Assembly (NCBI RefSeq): GCF_001921215.1
Contig: NZ_MSIF01000001.1
Location: forward strand, 372,001-436,000
From: Actinophytocola xinjiangensis
GTDB lineage: Bacteria; Actinomycetota; Actinomycetes; Mycobacteriales; Pseudonocardiaceae
Direction of reading: 5' to 3'
DNA: 64,000 bases
Position numbers and translations under genes: made by a program. This document shows, one piece after another, positions 32,636 to 41,038 of this stretch (its first letter is position 1; each line of letters starts with the position of its first letter). The notes under the pieces were generated by a model. It was not told the origin of the DNA and ran no database searches. It saw only the letters and a list, made by a program, of their open reading frames with translations.

Positions 32636-33811
32636 ATGGGGCAGGGCACAGGTAGCGGACGACTACGGCGTTTTCTCGGCCAGGGGCCGTTGCTCACCGG
32701 CGTCGCGCTCGCGTTGACGTTGGTGGTGCTGGTGGTGGTCGGCACCCAGCGGGACGACGTCGACGCCGAACGTGGCGCCACGATGTCGGACAATGACAAA
32801 CAGTCCAAGTCGGACGGTGAAGTGGTCGAGGAGGACACCGCGCAGCCGGCCTGGATGCACAAGTTGGCACCGGGGGAGAAGCCGCCGCAGTTCGTGTTGT
32901 TCTCCTTCGACGGTGGCGGTTCGCACGACCACTGGAAGCGGGTGCTGCCGATCGCCGAGCGGACGGGGGCGGCGTTCACCGTCTTCCTGTCGGGGATCTA
33001 CCTGCTCTCCGACGAGCAGCGTGAGCAGTACACCGGCCCGGGGCACAGCCCTGGGCGTGCCTCGATCGGTTTCGGCGGCACCCCGCAGGACGTGCGGACG
33101 CTCGTGGACGACCTGAACAAGGCCTCCGCCCTCGGGATCGAGGTCGGCACGCACTACAACGGGCACTTCTGTCAGGGCAGCGAACCCAGCGCGAACCGGT
33201 GGACCGCCGACGCCTGGAACGACGAGCTGAACCAGTTCTTCCGGTTCGTCACCAACGCCACCGGGCACGGCCTCAAGGTCGACCCGGCCACCATCAAGGG
33301 CGGGCGCACCCCCTGCCTGGAGGGCGACTTCGACATCGTCCTCCCCACCCTCGCCAAGCGGGGCATGACCTACGACTCCAGCCAGGTCTCCGACGGTGTC
33401 GCCTGGCCCGTGCAGAAGCACGGGGTGTGGGAGTTCGCCATGCCTGAGGTCAAGGTGCCAGCGCTGGGGCGCAAGGTGATCATGATGGACTACAACCTCT
33501 GGTACTCGTTCAACGGTGCACGCAACGAGCCGGCGCAGGCGGCAAAGTTCCGTGAGGACACCCTGGCGACGTACCGGGCCGCGCACCTTGCCGCGCTGCA
33601 TGGCAACCGTGCGCCGCTGGTGGTCGGCAACCACTTCAACGAGTGGTCCGGCGGCGGGTTCAGCGACGCGGTGGAGACCTTCATGTCCGAGGTCTGCACC
33701 TCCAAGGACACCGTCTGCGCCACCTACTCCCAGGTCATCGAGTGGATGGCCCTGCAGGACAAGAAGACCATGGACGATCTTCGTGCCCTGCCCAACGCCC
33801 AGGTGTCCTGA
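32636..33811 (+). CDS. Membrane-anchored polysaccharide deacetylase-like protein
   Basis: A 391-residue protein with one N-terminal membrane anchor (TGVALALTLVVLVVVGT, residues ~20-37), then an acidic linker and an extracellular catalytic-like domain. The domain opens with QFVLFSFDGGGSHDHW, resembling the first NodB motif, and later has IEVGTHYNGHFC with paired His, and VVGNHFNEW near the end. This fits carbohydrate esterase family 4-like deacetylases acting on cell-wall or exopolysaccharide, though the motif spacing is divergent. The ATG at 32636 has GGGAGGCGG upstream; longer in-frame starts lack a ribosome site. It appears monocistronic and converges on the secreted repeat protein. Confidence 0.75.
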   Translation: MGQGTGSGRLRRFLGQGPLLTGVALALTLVVLVVVGTQRDDVDAERGATMSDNDKQSKSDGEVVEEDTAQPAWMHKLAPGEKPPQFVLFSFDGGGSHDHWKRVLPIAERTGAAFTVFLSGIYLLSDEQREQYTGPGHSPGRASIGFGGTPQDVRTLVDDLNKASALGIEVGTHYNGHFCQGSEPSANRWTADAWNDELNQFFRFVTNATGHGLKVDPATIKGGRTPCLEGDFDIVLPTLAKRGMTYDSSQVSDGVAWPVQKHGVWEFAMPEVKVPALGRKVIMMDYNLWYSFNGARNEPAQAAKFREDTLATYRAAHLAALHGNRAPLVVGNHFNEWSGGGFSDAVETFMSEVCTSKDTVCATYSQVIEWMALQDKKTMDDLRALPNAQVS

Positions 33812-33865
33812 CCACACCGCACCAGCGCCGGCGGCCCCCGCGACAGGGGACCGCCGGCGTTGGCG

Positions 33866-35077
33866 TCACCAGGTCGAGTTGGTCAAACCGGTACCGATGA
33901 GGATGTCGTCGAAACCGTCCCCGTCGGCGTCGTCGGTGTAGGTCATCGTGATCCGGCCGAACGGGTCGACCGCCAACGCTGGCTGGGTCTGCCGGCCGGC
34001 CGTCACCGTGTTCGCCCGGATCCTCGGCTGACGGTCGGCGGTCGTGCCGTCCGGGTTGATGCCCTGGACGTACACGTCCTCGCCCTCGGTCCAGTACACC
34101 ACCGCGTGCCGCTGGTCGCTCAGACCGGCCTGCGGATCACTTCCCGGCACGAACGCCTCCGCCGGGGCGGACCCGGTCGCGGTGAACGAGCGCACCGCCG
34201 TCTGCGGCGAACCGAGGTGGTCGGTCACCCACGCGGCGACGAAGTCACCGTTGAAGTTGGCCGCCACCGTCACGTTCGTCTGCTGCCCGCCGGTCGCCTG
34301 GTTCGCCACCCGCTTGGCCAGCTTCGCCCCACCGCTGGGCGTGAAGCTGGCCAGACCGATGTTGTAGTAGCCGTTGGCGTCACCGTCCTCGTCCCACACG
34401 ACGATCGCGTTGCCGGCCGCGCCCATCGCGACGTCCGGGTGCCGGTTGGTGCCGCCCGCCGCGTGCACCCGCACCTCGTAGGCCTTGGACGTGATCGAGT
34501 TGAAGCCCGACAGCCGCACGGTCGGCTCCGCGTCGGTCTGCTCGTCCTCGAACACGACCGCGAAGCCGTTGCCGTCCGGGTCGACCGCGATCTCCGGGTT
34601 CACCTGCTGGCCGGCGGCGGTCGCGTTGGCCGTGGCCGACCCGGTCTCGGTGCCGGCGGCGTTGTAAGTCTTGACCTTGATCTGGTAGTAGCCGTTGCCG
34701 TCCGGGTCGTCGGCCCAGACCACGGCCACCCGGCCGTCCGGCCAGACCGCGACGTCGGGCTGGACGTGGCGCCAGTTGCCGGTGCCGCCGGGGGTCACCT
34801 TCTTCTCGAACAGCGACGTGCCGTCCTTGTACAGCCGGACGTAGACCTCGCTGTGGATGCTGTCGTCGGGGTTGGTGGCGTCCCGGTCGTCCTCCCACAC
34901 GATCGCGGTGTGGCCGCCGCGCGAGGACGCGACCGAGGAGTTGTCCTGGTCACCGGTGGTCGTGGTGTTCGCCGGCGCCCAGGTGAGCGTGCCGTCGGCG
35001 GACGCCGCCGGTGCCTGCGCGAGGACCAGTCCGAGCGTGCTCAACAGCGACAGCGCCGTCAGGATTGTGCGTCTCAT
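33866..35077 (-). CDS. Secreted repeat (beta-propeller-like) protein
   Basis: A 403-residue exported protein with a Sec signal peptide (RTILTALSLLSTLGLVLAQAPAASA). The mature part has about seven repeats of the type PDVAVWPDGRVAVVWADDPDGNGYYQIKV, PEIAVDPDGNGFAVVFEDE and PDVAMGAAGNAIVVWDEDG, each ending in an acidic, Asp-rich turn. Such repeats fold as a beta-propeller and may bind calcium. It lies 9 bases after the second PhoD gene in the same direction and is probably co-transcribed with it. The molecular role is unknown; a surface or extracellular binding function is the most that can be said. Confidence 0.7.
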   Translation of the reverse strand: MRRTILTALSLLSTLGLVLAQAPAASADGTLTWAPANTTTTGDQDNSSVASSRGGHTAIVWEDDRDATNPDDSIHSEVYVRLYKDGTSLFEKKVTPGGTGNWRHVQPDVAVWPDGRVAVVWADDPDGNGYYQIKVKTYNAAGTETGSATANATAAGQQVNPEIAVDPDGNGFAVVFEDEQTDAEPTVRLSGFNSITSKAYEVRVHAAGGTNRHPDVAMGAAGNAIVVWDEDGDANGYYNIGLASFTPSGGAKLAKRVANQATGGQQTNVTVAANFNGDFVAAWVTDHLGSPQTAVRSFTATGSAPAEAFVPGSDPQAGLSDQRHAVVYWTEGEDVYVQGINPDGTTADRQPRIRANTVTAGRQTQPALAVDPFGRITMTYTDDADGDGFDDILIGTGLTNSTW

Positions 35078-35086
35078 GGCGTCCGT

Positions 35087-36592
35087 TCAGGGGTTCTGGA
35101 GGCCGGGGGCGCCGGCCTGGATGACGTAGCTCTTGGCGGTCTTGACCGGGTAGTCGCGCACGGTGACCTTGTCCACCACACGGAAGTCCACGGTCATCTG
35201 GGTGGGCCGGGTGACCGTGCGGACGTAACCGCGCAGGTTCTTGTTGAACTTCACGTGCGGGTTGACGCTGGAGGTCCCGTCGTCGGCCGCGTTGCCGTCG
35301 CCGCCGGAGGTGATCGACGTGGTGACCAGTTCGGTGCCGATGACCTTGTCCTGGCTGGTGTAGTTGTTCATGATGTTGGCGGCCCAGTGCTTGTGCACGT
35401 CACCGGTGAGCACGACGGTGCTGGTGTTGCCGCTGGCCTGCCAGCCGTCCTGGAGCCGCTTGCGGTTGGCGGTGTAGCCGTCCCAGGCGTCCATGCTGCG
35501 GTTGCCGGCGGAGGTCAGCCGCTGGGCGAAGAACACCTGCTGGCCGATCAGGTCCCAGGTCGCCAGGCGCTGGCCGAGGCCGGCGAGCAGCCAGTCCTGC
35601 TGCGCGGTGCCGGTGAGGCTGCGCGCCGGGTCGTCGGCCTCCGGGCAGTTCTTGCTGCCGTCGCCGCAGGCCTGGTCGCTGCGGTACTGGCGGGTGTCGA
35701 GCATGTGGAAGGTCGCCAGGCTGCCCCAGCGCAACCGTCGGTAGAGCTGGAGGTTCTCGCCGCTGGGCGCCTGCGGGGAGCGCAGCGGCATGTGCTCGTA
35801 GTAGGCCTGGTAGGCCGCCGCCCGGCGGGCGCGGAAGTCGCCGGTCGGGGTGTCGTTCTCGCGCACGAGACCGGCGTAGTTGTTCTCCACCTCGTGGTCG
35901 TCCCAGATCACGACCCAGGGCGCGACCTGGTGCGCGGCCTGGAGGTCGAGGTCGTTGCGGTACTGGGCGTGCCGGACCCGGTAGTCGGCCAGGCTGGTGA
36001 TCTCCTTGGTCGGCAGGTGGTCACGCACGCCGGTGGCGCCGCTCTCGTAGATGTAGTCGCCCAGGTGCAGGATCAGGTCGGGGTTCTCCTCGGCCATCCG
36101 CCGGTAGGCGGTGTAGTAGCCGGAGGCGTAGTGGGCGCAGGAGGCGAACAGCATCGTCAGCGCGGGGCTGGTGCCCACGGCCGGAGCGGTCCTGGTGCGG
36201 CCGACGGGGGAGAGCTGGCCGTTGGCCCGGAAGCGGTACCAGTAGGGCCGGCCGGCGGGCAGGCCGGCGACCTCGACGTGCACGCTGTGCGCGGAGGCGC
36301 GCACGGCGCTGACCCGGCCCGAGGCGACGACCGTGCCGAAGTACTCGTCGGCGGCGACCTGCCACTCGACGTCGACCGGGGTGTCGGGCATGCCGCCGAG
36401 CCCGTCGAGGGCCAGCGGGTTGGTGGCCAGGCGGGTCCACAGGACGAACCCGTCGGCGGTCGGTTCGCCGGACGCGACACCGAGGGTGAACGGATAGGAC
36501 GCGTCGGCGCCGCTGGCGGATCTGAAGGTCAGGAGTCCCGCCCCGGTTCCGGCGAGACTGCCCAGCAAAAAGGTTCTTCTGCGCAGGGACAT
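35087..36592 (-). CDS. Tat-exported PhoD-like alkaline phosphatase/phosphodiesterase (second copy)
   Basis: A 501-residue PhoD family enzyme: a twin-arginine signal (LRRRTFLLGSLAGTGAGLLTF), an N-terminal Ig-like domain starting YPFTLGVASGEPTADG, and metal-site motifs in LFASCAHYASGYY, LHLGDYIYE, VIWDDHEVENNYA and VLTGDVHKHWAAN. It resembles the first copy along its whole length but with clear divergence, so it is a paralogue rather than a recent duplicate. I preferred the ATG at 36592 to the longer frame from 36652 because the Tat motif follows immediately. A 9-bp inverted repeat lies 17 bases upstream. It releases phosphate outside the cell. Confidence 0.93.
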   Translation of the reverse strand: MSLRRRTFLLGSLAGTGAGLLTFRSASGADASYPFTLGVASGEPTADGFVLWTRLATNPLALDGLGGMPDTPVDVEWQVAADEYFGTVVASGRVSAVRASAHSVHVEVAGLPAGRPYWYRFRANGQLSPVGRTRTAPAVGTSPALTMLFASCAHYASGYYTAYRRMAEENPDLILHLGDYIYESGATGVRDHLPTKEITSLADYRVRHAQYRNDLDLQAAHQVAPWVVIWDDHEVENNYAGLVRENDTPTGDFRARRAAAYQAYYEHMPLRSPQAPSGENLQLYRRLRWGSLATFHMLDTRQYRSDQACGDGSKNCPEADDPARSLTGTAQQDWLLAGLGQRLATWDLIGQQVFFAQRLTSAGNRSMDAWDGYTANRKRLQDGWQASGNTSTVVLTGDVHKHWAANIMNNYTSQDKVIGTELVTTSITSGGDGNAADDGTSSVNPHVKFNKNLRGYVRTVTRPTQMTVDFRVVDKVTVRDYPVKTAKSYVIQAGAPGLQNP

Positions 36593-36608
36593 GCACGTTG
36601 TTGTACGA

Positions 36609-36640
36609 CACCAGATTGCACGACAGCCATTAATCTGGTG
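36609..36640. promoter_or_regulatory. Inverted repeat upstream of the second PhoD gene
   Basis: CACCAGATT and AATCTGGTG form a perfect 9-bp dyad with a 14-base spacer, immediately upstream of the PhoD start and between divergent genes. The relatively A/T-rich arms stand out. Likely an operator of a dimeric regulator; a transcript hairpin is less likely because of the position. Confidence 0.45.
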
Positions 36641-36753
36641 AAAATCTGACAAAGAGGCGGCGAAGGACGTAGCGACGGTCCCCCGTTGGATGTAACAGTG
36701 CGGGAACGACGCACCCGAGTGGACGACTCCCGGGACGTCGTCGCGGTGTTAGG

Positions 36754-37593
36754 TTGGGCCGACGGCCAGTCACGCGGGGTGGTGATCGGTTCTTGGGGCA
36801 GGCGCGCGGAATCACCAGGTACGCACCACAGTTGACCGCCGTGCTGTTCGTGGTCGTCGCGCTGCTGCTGCCGCTCGCGCTGGTCACCGCCTCCTTCGCC
36901 CAGGGCGTCGGGGAACCGTTGGGGGAGGAGACCTGGCCGGCCGCGGTCCGCACGGTCGTACTGGCGGTGGGCGTTGCCGCCGTCTCGCTGCCGGTCGCGA
37001 TCGTCATCGCCAGCACGCTGAGCCGGCGGGCGGCCTGGGTACGAGCCATGGGAATCCTGCTCTGCGGCGCGCCGCTGGTGCTCAACCTGCTGGTGGTCAT
37101 CCTGTCCTGGCAGGTGATGCTCGAACAGGACGGGCTGGTCGGCCAGGTCTGGACGGCGCTGCTGCCCGGCGAGCCGCCGGCGATCCTGTTCACCCCGCTG
37201 GCCAGTGTGCTGGCCATGGCCTACGTCGTCGTGCCGGTGATGGTGCTGATCCTGCTGTTCAGCTTCCGGCGGATCGACCCGAGGACCCGCGAGGCCGCCC
37301 GGCTGCTCGGCGCCTCGCCCTGGCAGCGGTTCGTGCTCGTCGAACTGGGCAGCGTCACACCGTCGCTGATCGCCGCGTTCGTCATGGGCTACGCGATCTG
37401 CCTCAACCTCTACCTCGTCCCGGAGTACCTGAGCGGGCCGGACCTGACGATGCTCGGGTTGCTCGCCCACCAGGACGTGGTCAAGAGCTTCCGGATCGAC
37501 CAGGCGGCCGCGCGGTCGGGCGTGCTGCTGCTGGTGGCGATCGTGCCGGTGTGCCTGGCGTCGGTGCTCGAGTGGAAGCAGCAGCGGCGGTGA
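36754..37593 (+). CDS. ABC transporter permease, spermidine/putrescine type (PotB-like)
   Basis: A 279-residue membrane protein with about six TM helices (for example TAVLFVVVALLLPLALVTASF and VLAMAYVVVPVMVLILLFSF). It has the cytoplasmic EAA loop EAARLLGASPWQRF that docks to the ATPase. It belongs to the binding-protein-dependent permeases for polyamines, iron or sulfonates. The only starts in frame are TTG codons at 36754 and 36793, neither with a strong Shine-Dalgarno. The stop overlaps the next permease (GTGA). Its ATPase and binding protein are encoded on the opposite strand in the facing operon. Confidence 0.87.
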   Translation: MGRRPVTRGGDRFLGQARGITRYAPQLTAVLFVVVALLLPLALVTASFAQGVGEPLGEETWPAAVRTVVLAVGVAAVSLPVAIVIASTLSRRAAWVRAMGILLCGAPLVLNLLVVILSWQVMLEQDGLVGQVWTALLPGEPPAILFTPLASVLAMAYVVVPVMVLILLFSFRRIDPRTREAARLLGASPWQRFVLVELGSVTPSLIAAFVMGYAICLNLYLVPEYLSGPDLTMLGLLAHQDVVKSFRIDQAAARSGVLLLVAIVPVCLASVLEWKQQRR

Positions 37594-38399
37594 GCGGGCG
37601 CTGGACCGGCCGGGTCGGGGCCACGCTCGCCCTGGCCTACGTGGCGGTGCCGCTGGCGCTGGTGGTGTGGATCGGCACCGGAACGGCGCGGTCGATCTCG
37701 CTGCCGGCCGGGGTGCCCGGCGTCGAGCCGGTCCGCCGGCTGCTGGCCGACCCTGGCTGGTTCGACGCCCTGGTCCGCAGCCTGGTGCTGGCCGGCTACG
37801 TCGCGGTGGTGGCGGTGGTGGTCGGCTCGCTGGGCGCCTACGCCAGCCTGCGCCGGGGACCGGTGGTGCGGGCGGTGGTGCTCGGCGTGCTGCTGGCGCC
37901 GGCGGTCGTGCCGACCGTGGTGTACGCGTTGGGCCTGGTACTGGTGTCCACCGAGGTGCCGGTCGACCCGGCCTACCTGCTGGTCGTCGGGCACGCGGTG
38001 CTGGCGACCCCGTTGGCGTTGCTGGTGATGCGGGTCGGTGTGGCGAGCCTGCGGCCGGAACAGGTCGAGTCGGCGCGGCTGCTCGGGGCCTCGCGCACGC
38101 TGACCCTCGCGACCGTGGTGGTGCCCCACCTGCTGCCCTTCGGGCTGGTCGCGGCGGCGCTGGCGGCGTCGGTCTCGCTCGCTGAACCGGTCCTGGCGAT
38201 CTTCCTGCTCAACGACAGCACGGCGACCCTGCCGCAGAAATCGTTCCAGGGACTACGTTTCAGCTTCGACCCGCTCATCTTCACCGCGGCGACGGTGATC
38301 ATCCTGATGGTCGGTGCCGTGGTGGCGACCGGCGCGGCCCTGCTGCTGATCCGGTCGAGAACGGCCGGTGGACCGAGGAACGGAGACCGCACGACGTGA
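37590..38399 (+). CDS. ABC transporter permease, spermidine/putrescine type (PotC-like)
   Basis: A 269-residue inner-membrane permease with six predicted TM helices and the EAA-type loop ESARLLGASRTLTL. The GTG start overlaps the stop of the first permease and its own stop overlaps the kinase start (GTGA), so the three are a tightly coupled operon. It should form a heterodimer with the upstream permease. Confidence 0.87.
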   Translation: MSGRWTGRVGATLALAYVAVPLALVVWIGTGTARSISLPAGVPGVEPVRRLLADPGWFDALVRSLVLAGYVAVVAVVVGSLGAYASLRRGPVVRAVVLGVLLAPAVVPTVVYALGLVLVSTEVPVDPAYLLVVGHAVLATPLALLVMRVGVASLRPEQVESARLLGASRTLTLATVVVPHLLPFGLVAAALAASVSLAEPVLAIFLLNDSTATLPQKSFQGLRFSFDPLIFTAATVIILMVGAVVATGAALLLIRSRTAGGPRNGDRTT

Positions 38400-39022
38400 A
38401 CGACAAACCCCCGCTGATCGCGATCTCGGGCATCGACGGAGCCGGCAAGTCCACCCAGGCGCGGCGGGTGGTCGAGGCGCTCACCCCGGCCTACCCCGGG
38501 ATCCGGGGGGTCAAGACCGAGTTCTACGGCATGTACGGGGTGTTCGAGCTGGCCCGCACGCTCACCGGCGACGCCCGGGGCTACCACCCGCTGATCCCCG
38601 CCACGCTGCGCGAGTTCGTGATCGCCTGCGACGCGCTGACCTTCTCCGAGCGGGTGCTGCGCCCGGCGGCCGAGCAGGGCGTCGCGCTGGTCTGGGACCG
38701 CAGCCCGCTGTGCTACGAGGTCTACGGCCACTGCTACGGCGCCGACATGACCTGGCCGATGAAGGCCCTGGCCCAGGTGCGCCGGCCGGACCTGATCGTG
38801 CTCGTCGACCTCGACGCGGAGCTGGCCGTCAAGCGGCTGGCCGAGCGGGCCGAGCAGCCGCACCAGAGCGACGAGGACCTCGACCTGCTCTCCCGGGTCC
38901 GCGCCAGATACCTGGAGCGGGCGAGCCGGCGCGACGACGTCGAGATCGTCGACGGCGACCGGTCCACCGAGGAGGTGACGACCGCGATCCTGGACGTGGT
39001 GGCCGCGCGCCTGGGCGAGTGA
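38396..39022 (+). CDS. Thymidylate kinase-like P-loop protein
   Basis: A 208-residue cytosolic kinase of the dTMP kinase fold. The P-loop SGIDGAGKSTQARR is at the N-terminus, the DRS-type motif in LVWDRSPLCYEVYG is at about residue 100, and a lid-like Arg-rich segment (RRDDVEIVDGDRS) is near the end. Housekeeping thymidylate kinases are this size. Being last in an operon with two transporter permeases is odd and suggests phosphorylation of an imported nucleoside-like or other small molecule rather than DNA precursor supply. It converges on the ATPase gene with a 2-base gap. The substrate is open. Confidence 0.78.
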   Translation: MNDKPPLIAISGIDGAGKSTQARRVVEALTPAYPGIRGVKTEFYGMYGVFELARTLTGDARGYHPLIPATLREFVIACDALTFSERVLRPAAEQGVALVWDRSPLCYEVYGHCYGADMTWPMKALAQVRRPDLIVLVDLDAELAVKRLAERAEQPHQSDEDLDLLSRVRARYLERASRRDDVEIVDGDRSTEEVTTAILDVVAARLGE

Positions 39023-39024
39023 GC

Positions 39025-40083
39025 TCAGCCCACGGCGTGTGCGCCGGCCGGCGGCCAGCGCAGGCCGACCCGGTCACCCACCGCCGGTGTGCCGGCGGTC
39101 GCCGGTACGTGCACGCGGACCCGCTCGCCCAGCGCGCAGTTCACCAGCACGTCGACGGCCGCGCCGGCGTACTCGGTGGCCACGACCGTCGCCGGCAGGC
39201 CGCCGTCGGCGATCTCCAGGTGGTGCGGGCGCAGCGCCAGCCGGCAGCGGTCACCGGCGGCGAACTCCGCCGACGCGGTCACCGTCAGCTCGCCGGCGCC
39301 GGGGACCCGGCAGCGCAGTCTGCCGGCGCCGGTCGCGAGCACCTCGGCGTCGACCAGGGTCACCCGGCCGAGGAACCCGGCCACGAACGCGTTCGCCGGT
39401 CTCTCGAACAGCTCCCTTGGCGCTCCGGACTGCACGATCCGGCCGTCGGCCAGCACGGCCAGCCGGTCCGCCCAGCGCAGCGCGAAGCCGACGTCGTGGG
39501 TCACGATCACCACCGGCACGTCGGAGCTGGCCCGCACCTTCTCCAGCCACCGCGCGAAGTGGTCGACCAGGTGCGGGTCCAGCGAGGCGAACGGCTCGTC
39601 GAGCAGCAGCACCAGCGGCTCGCTGAGCAGGATCCGCAGGATCGCCACCCGCTGCCGTTCGCCGCCGCTGAGTGCTGCGGGGAACCGGTTGGCGTGCTGG
39701 CCGAGACCCGCCTCGGCCAGCGCCGCCTCGGCCCGGCGTCGCCTTTGCGCGCGTGGAACACCCTTGGCCAGCAACGGGAACGCCACGTTGGCCAGGACCC
39801 GCATCCGGGGGAACAGGCCGAGGTCCTGGAACAGCAGGCCCACCCGGACCGTGCCGGCCGACGGCCCGACGCCGTGGTCGCCCGAGCGCGGCATCCGCAG
39901 ACTGCCGGCGGCCGGTTGCTCCAGACCGGCCAGCACCCGCAGCAGCGTGGTCTTCCCGGCGCCGCTCGGCCCGACGATGGCGATCCGTTCGTTGCTGGAG
40001 ATCCGCACGGTGACGTCGTCGAGGATCGTGCGCTGTCCACGGTGGAACGACAGTCGCTCGGCGACCAGCACCGGATCGGTCAT
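39025..40083 (-). CDS. ABC transporter ATP-binding protein, spermidine/putrescine type
   Basis: A 352-residue nucleotide-binding subunit. Walker A GPSGAGKTT, signature LSGGERQRV, Walker B LVLLLDEPFASLD and switch His in VIVTHD are all intact. A C-terminal TOBE-like domain (residues ~245-350: ALRPHHLEIADG) is typical of polyamine- and iron-type importers. The ATG at 40083 overlaps the dioxygenase stop. It energises the two permeases of the facing operon. Confidence 0.92.
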   Translation of the reverse strand: MTDPVLVAERLSFHRGQRTILDDVTVRISSNERIAIVGPSGAGKTTLLRVLAGLEQPAAGSLRMPRSGDHGVGPSAGTVRVGLLFQDLGLFPRMRVLANVAFPLLAKGVPRAQRRRRAEAALAEAGLGQHANRFPAALSGGERQRVAILRILLSEPLVLLLDEPFASLDPHLVDHFARWLEKVRASSDVPVVIVTHDVGFALRWADRLAVLADGRIVQSGAPRELFERPANAFVAGFLGRVTLVDAEVLATGAGRLRCRVPGAGELTVTASAEFAAGDRCRLALRPHHLEIADGGLPATVVATEYAGAAVDVLVNCALGERVRVHVPATAGTPAVGDRVGLRWPPAGAHAVG

Positions 40084-41033
40084 CGCGCCGACCGGCCCTC
40101 GTCCCACAGGACCGGGCACAGCAGGGGATCGCGGTAGTCCGGACGGTCGTCGCCGGTGCGCGCGCACCGGCGGTCGTTCTGGTGGACGTAGAGCGGGCCG
40201 GTGTCGTCGTCGCGGGGGAAGTAGGCGTTGTGCTCGGGCTGGAGCTCGATGATCAGCGTCTGGCGGAAACCGTCCGTGCGGTTGAGATCGCTGCCGTGGA
40301 AGATCCGGTGGTCGTGGAAGCTGACCTGGCCGCGTTTCACCTCGACCGGCCGGCGTTCCAGCGTGAACCCGGAGTCCACGATGTCGGCCAGCAGCCGTTC
40401 GCCCTCCCCGGACCGGAAGGTGCGCTTGAACCGCAGTTGCCGCACCGGGCCCTCGTCCGGCCAGCGGTGGCTGCCAGGGGCCATCGCGATCGGACCCATC
40501 TCGGCGGGACAGTCGTGCAGCGCCACCCAGGCGGTGATCATCCGGTCGGCCGTGCAGTTGCGCAGGTAGGCCTGGTCGGCGTGCCAGCCGACCTTGCCCC
40601 GGTCGCCCTCCAGGTTGGGCGGTTTGACCAGCAACGTGCTGGTGTACAGGCGAACCTGGGAGGTGCGCAGCAGTCGGGCGGCGGTCGCGGCGATCATCGG
40701 GTGGCCGGCGAGCCTGGCCAGACCGGCGCTCTGCTGGATGACCAGGTCGTTCTCCCGCATGCCGGTGCCGCCGCCGGGACGCCAGTCGTAGGGCGGTTTC
40801 GGGGTGATCGGGCGGCCGATGACGCTCGGGTGCTCCGGCGGCACCGGCGCGTCGCGTTCGCCCCGGTGGTACCGCTCGACGGCGGCCACCGCGAGGTCGA
40901 GCTCGTCGGGCGGCAGGATGACCGGCGAGACCCACCAGCCGTCGCGGTCGTAGTCCGCGACGTCGGCGTCGGTCGGCAGGAGGCCGGTGGCCACCGGCCG
41001 GTCCGGGACGAGGTCGTGCGGGAAGTCCGGCAT
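40080..41033 (-). CDS. Phytanoyl-CoA dioxygenase (PhyH) family Fe(II)/2-oxoglutarate oxygenase
   Basis: A 317-residue non-heme iron oxygenase. The double-stranded beta-helix carries the metal triad His-x-Asp in VGWHADQAYL and a distal His in RIFHGSDLNRT. LKRTFRSGEG and RQTLIIELQ surround the co-substrate site. PhyH members hydroxylate diverse small molecules or lipids. I chose the ATG at 41033 because GAGAGG lies about nine bases upstream; an ATG at 41054 would overlap the binding-protein gene. It is sandwiched between binding protein and ATPase genes, so it may modify the imported compound. Substrate unknown. Confidence 0.83.
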   Translation of the reverse strand: MPDFPHDLVPDRPVATGLLPTDADVADYDRDGWWVSPVILPPDELDLAVAAVERYHRGERDAPVPPEHPSVIGRPITPKPPYDWRPGGGTGMRENDLVIQQSAGLARLAGHPMIAATAARLLRTSQVRLYTSTLLVKPPNLEGDRGKVGWHADQAYLRNCTADRMITAWVALHDCPAEMGPIAMAPGSHRWPDEGPVRQLRFKRTFRSGEGERLLADIVDSGFTLERRPVEVKRGQVSFHDHRIFHGSDLNRTDGFRQTLIIELQPEHNAYFPRDDDTGPLYVHQNDRRCARTGDDRPDYRDPLLCPVLWDEGRSAR

Positions 41034-41038
41034 TGTCG

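Noticed and set aside
39025-40935. Full 636-codon reading of the ABC ATPase frame
   Set aside because: The N-terminal extension overlaps the PhyH gene in another frame and has no domain; the ATG at 40083 gives a normal ATPase.
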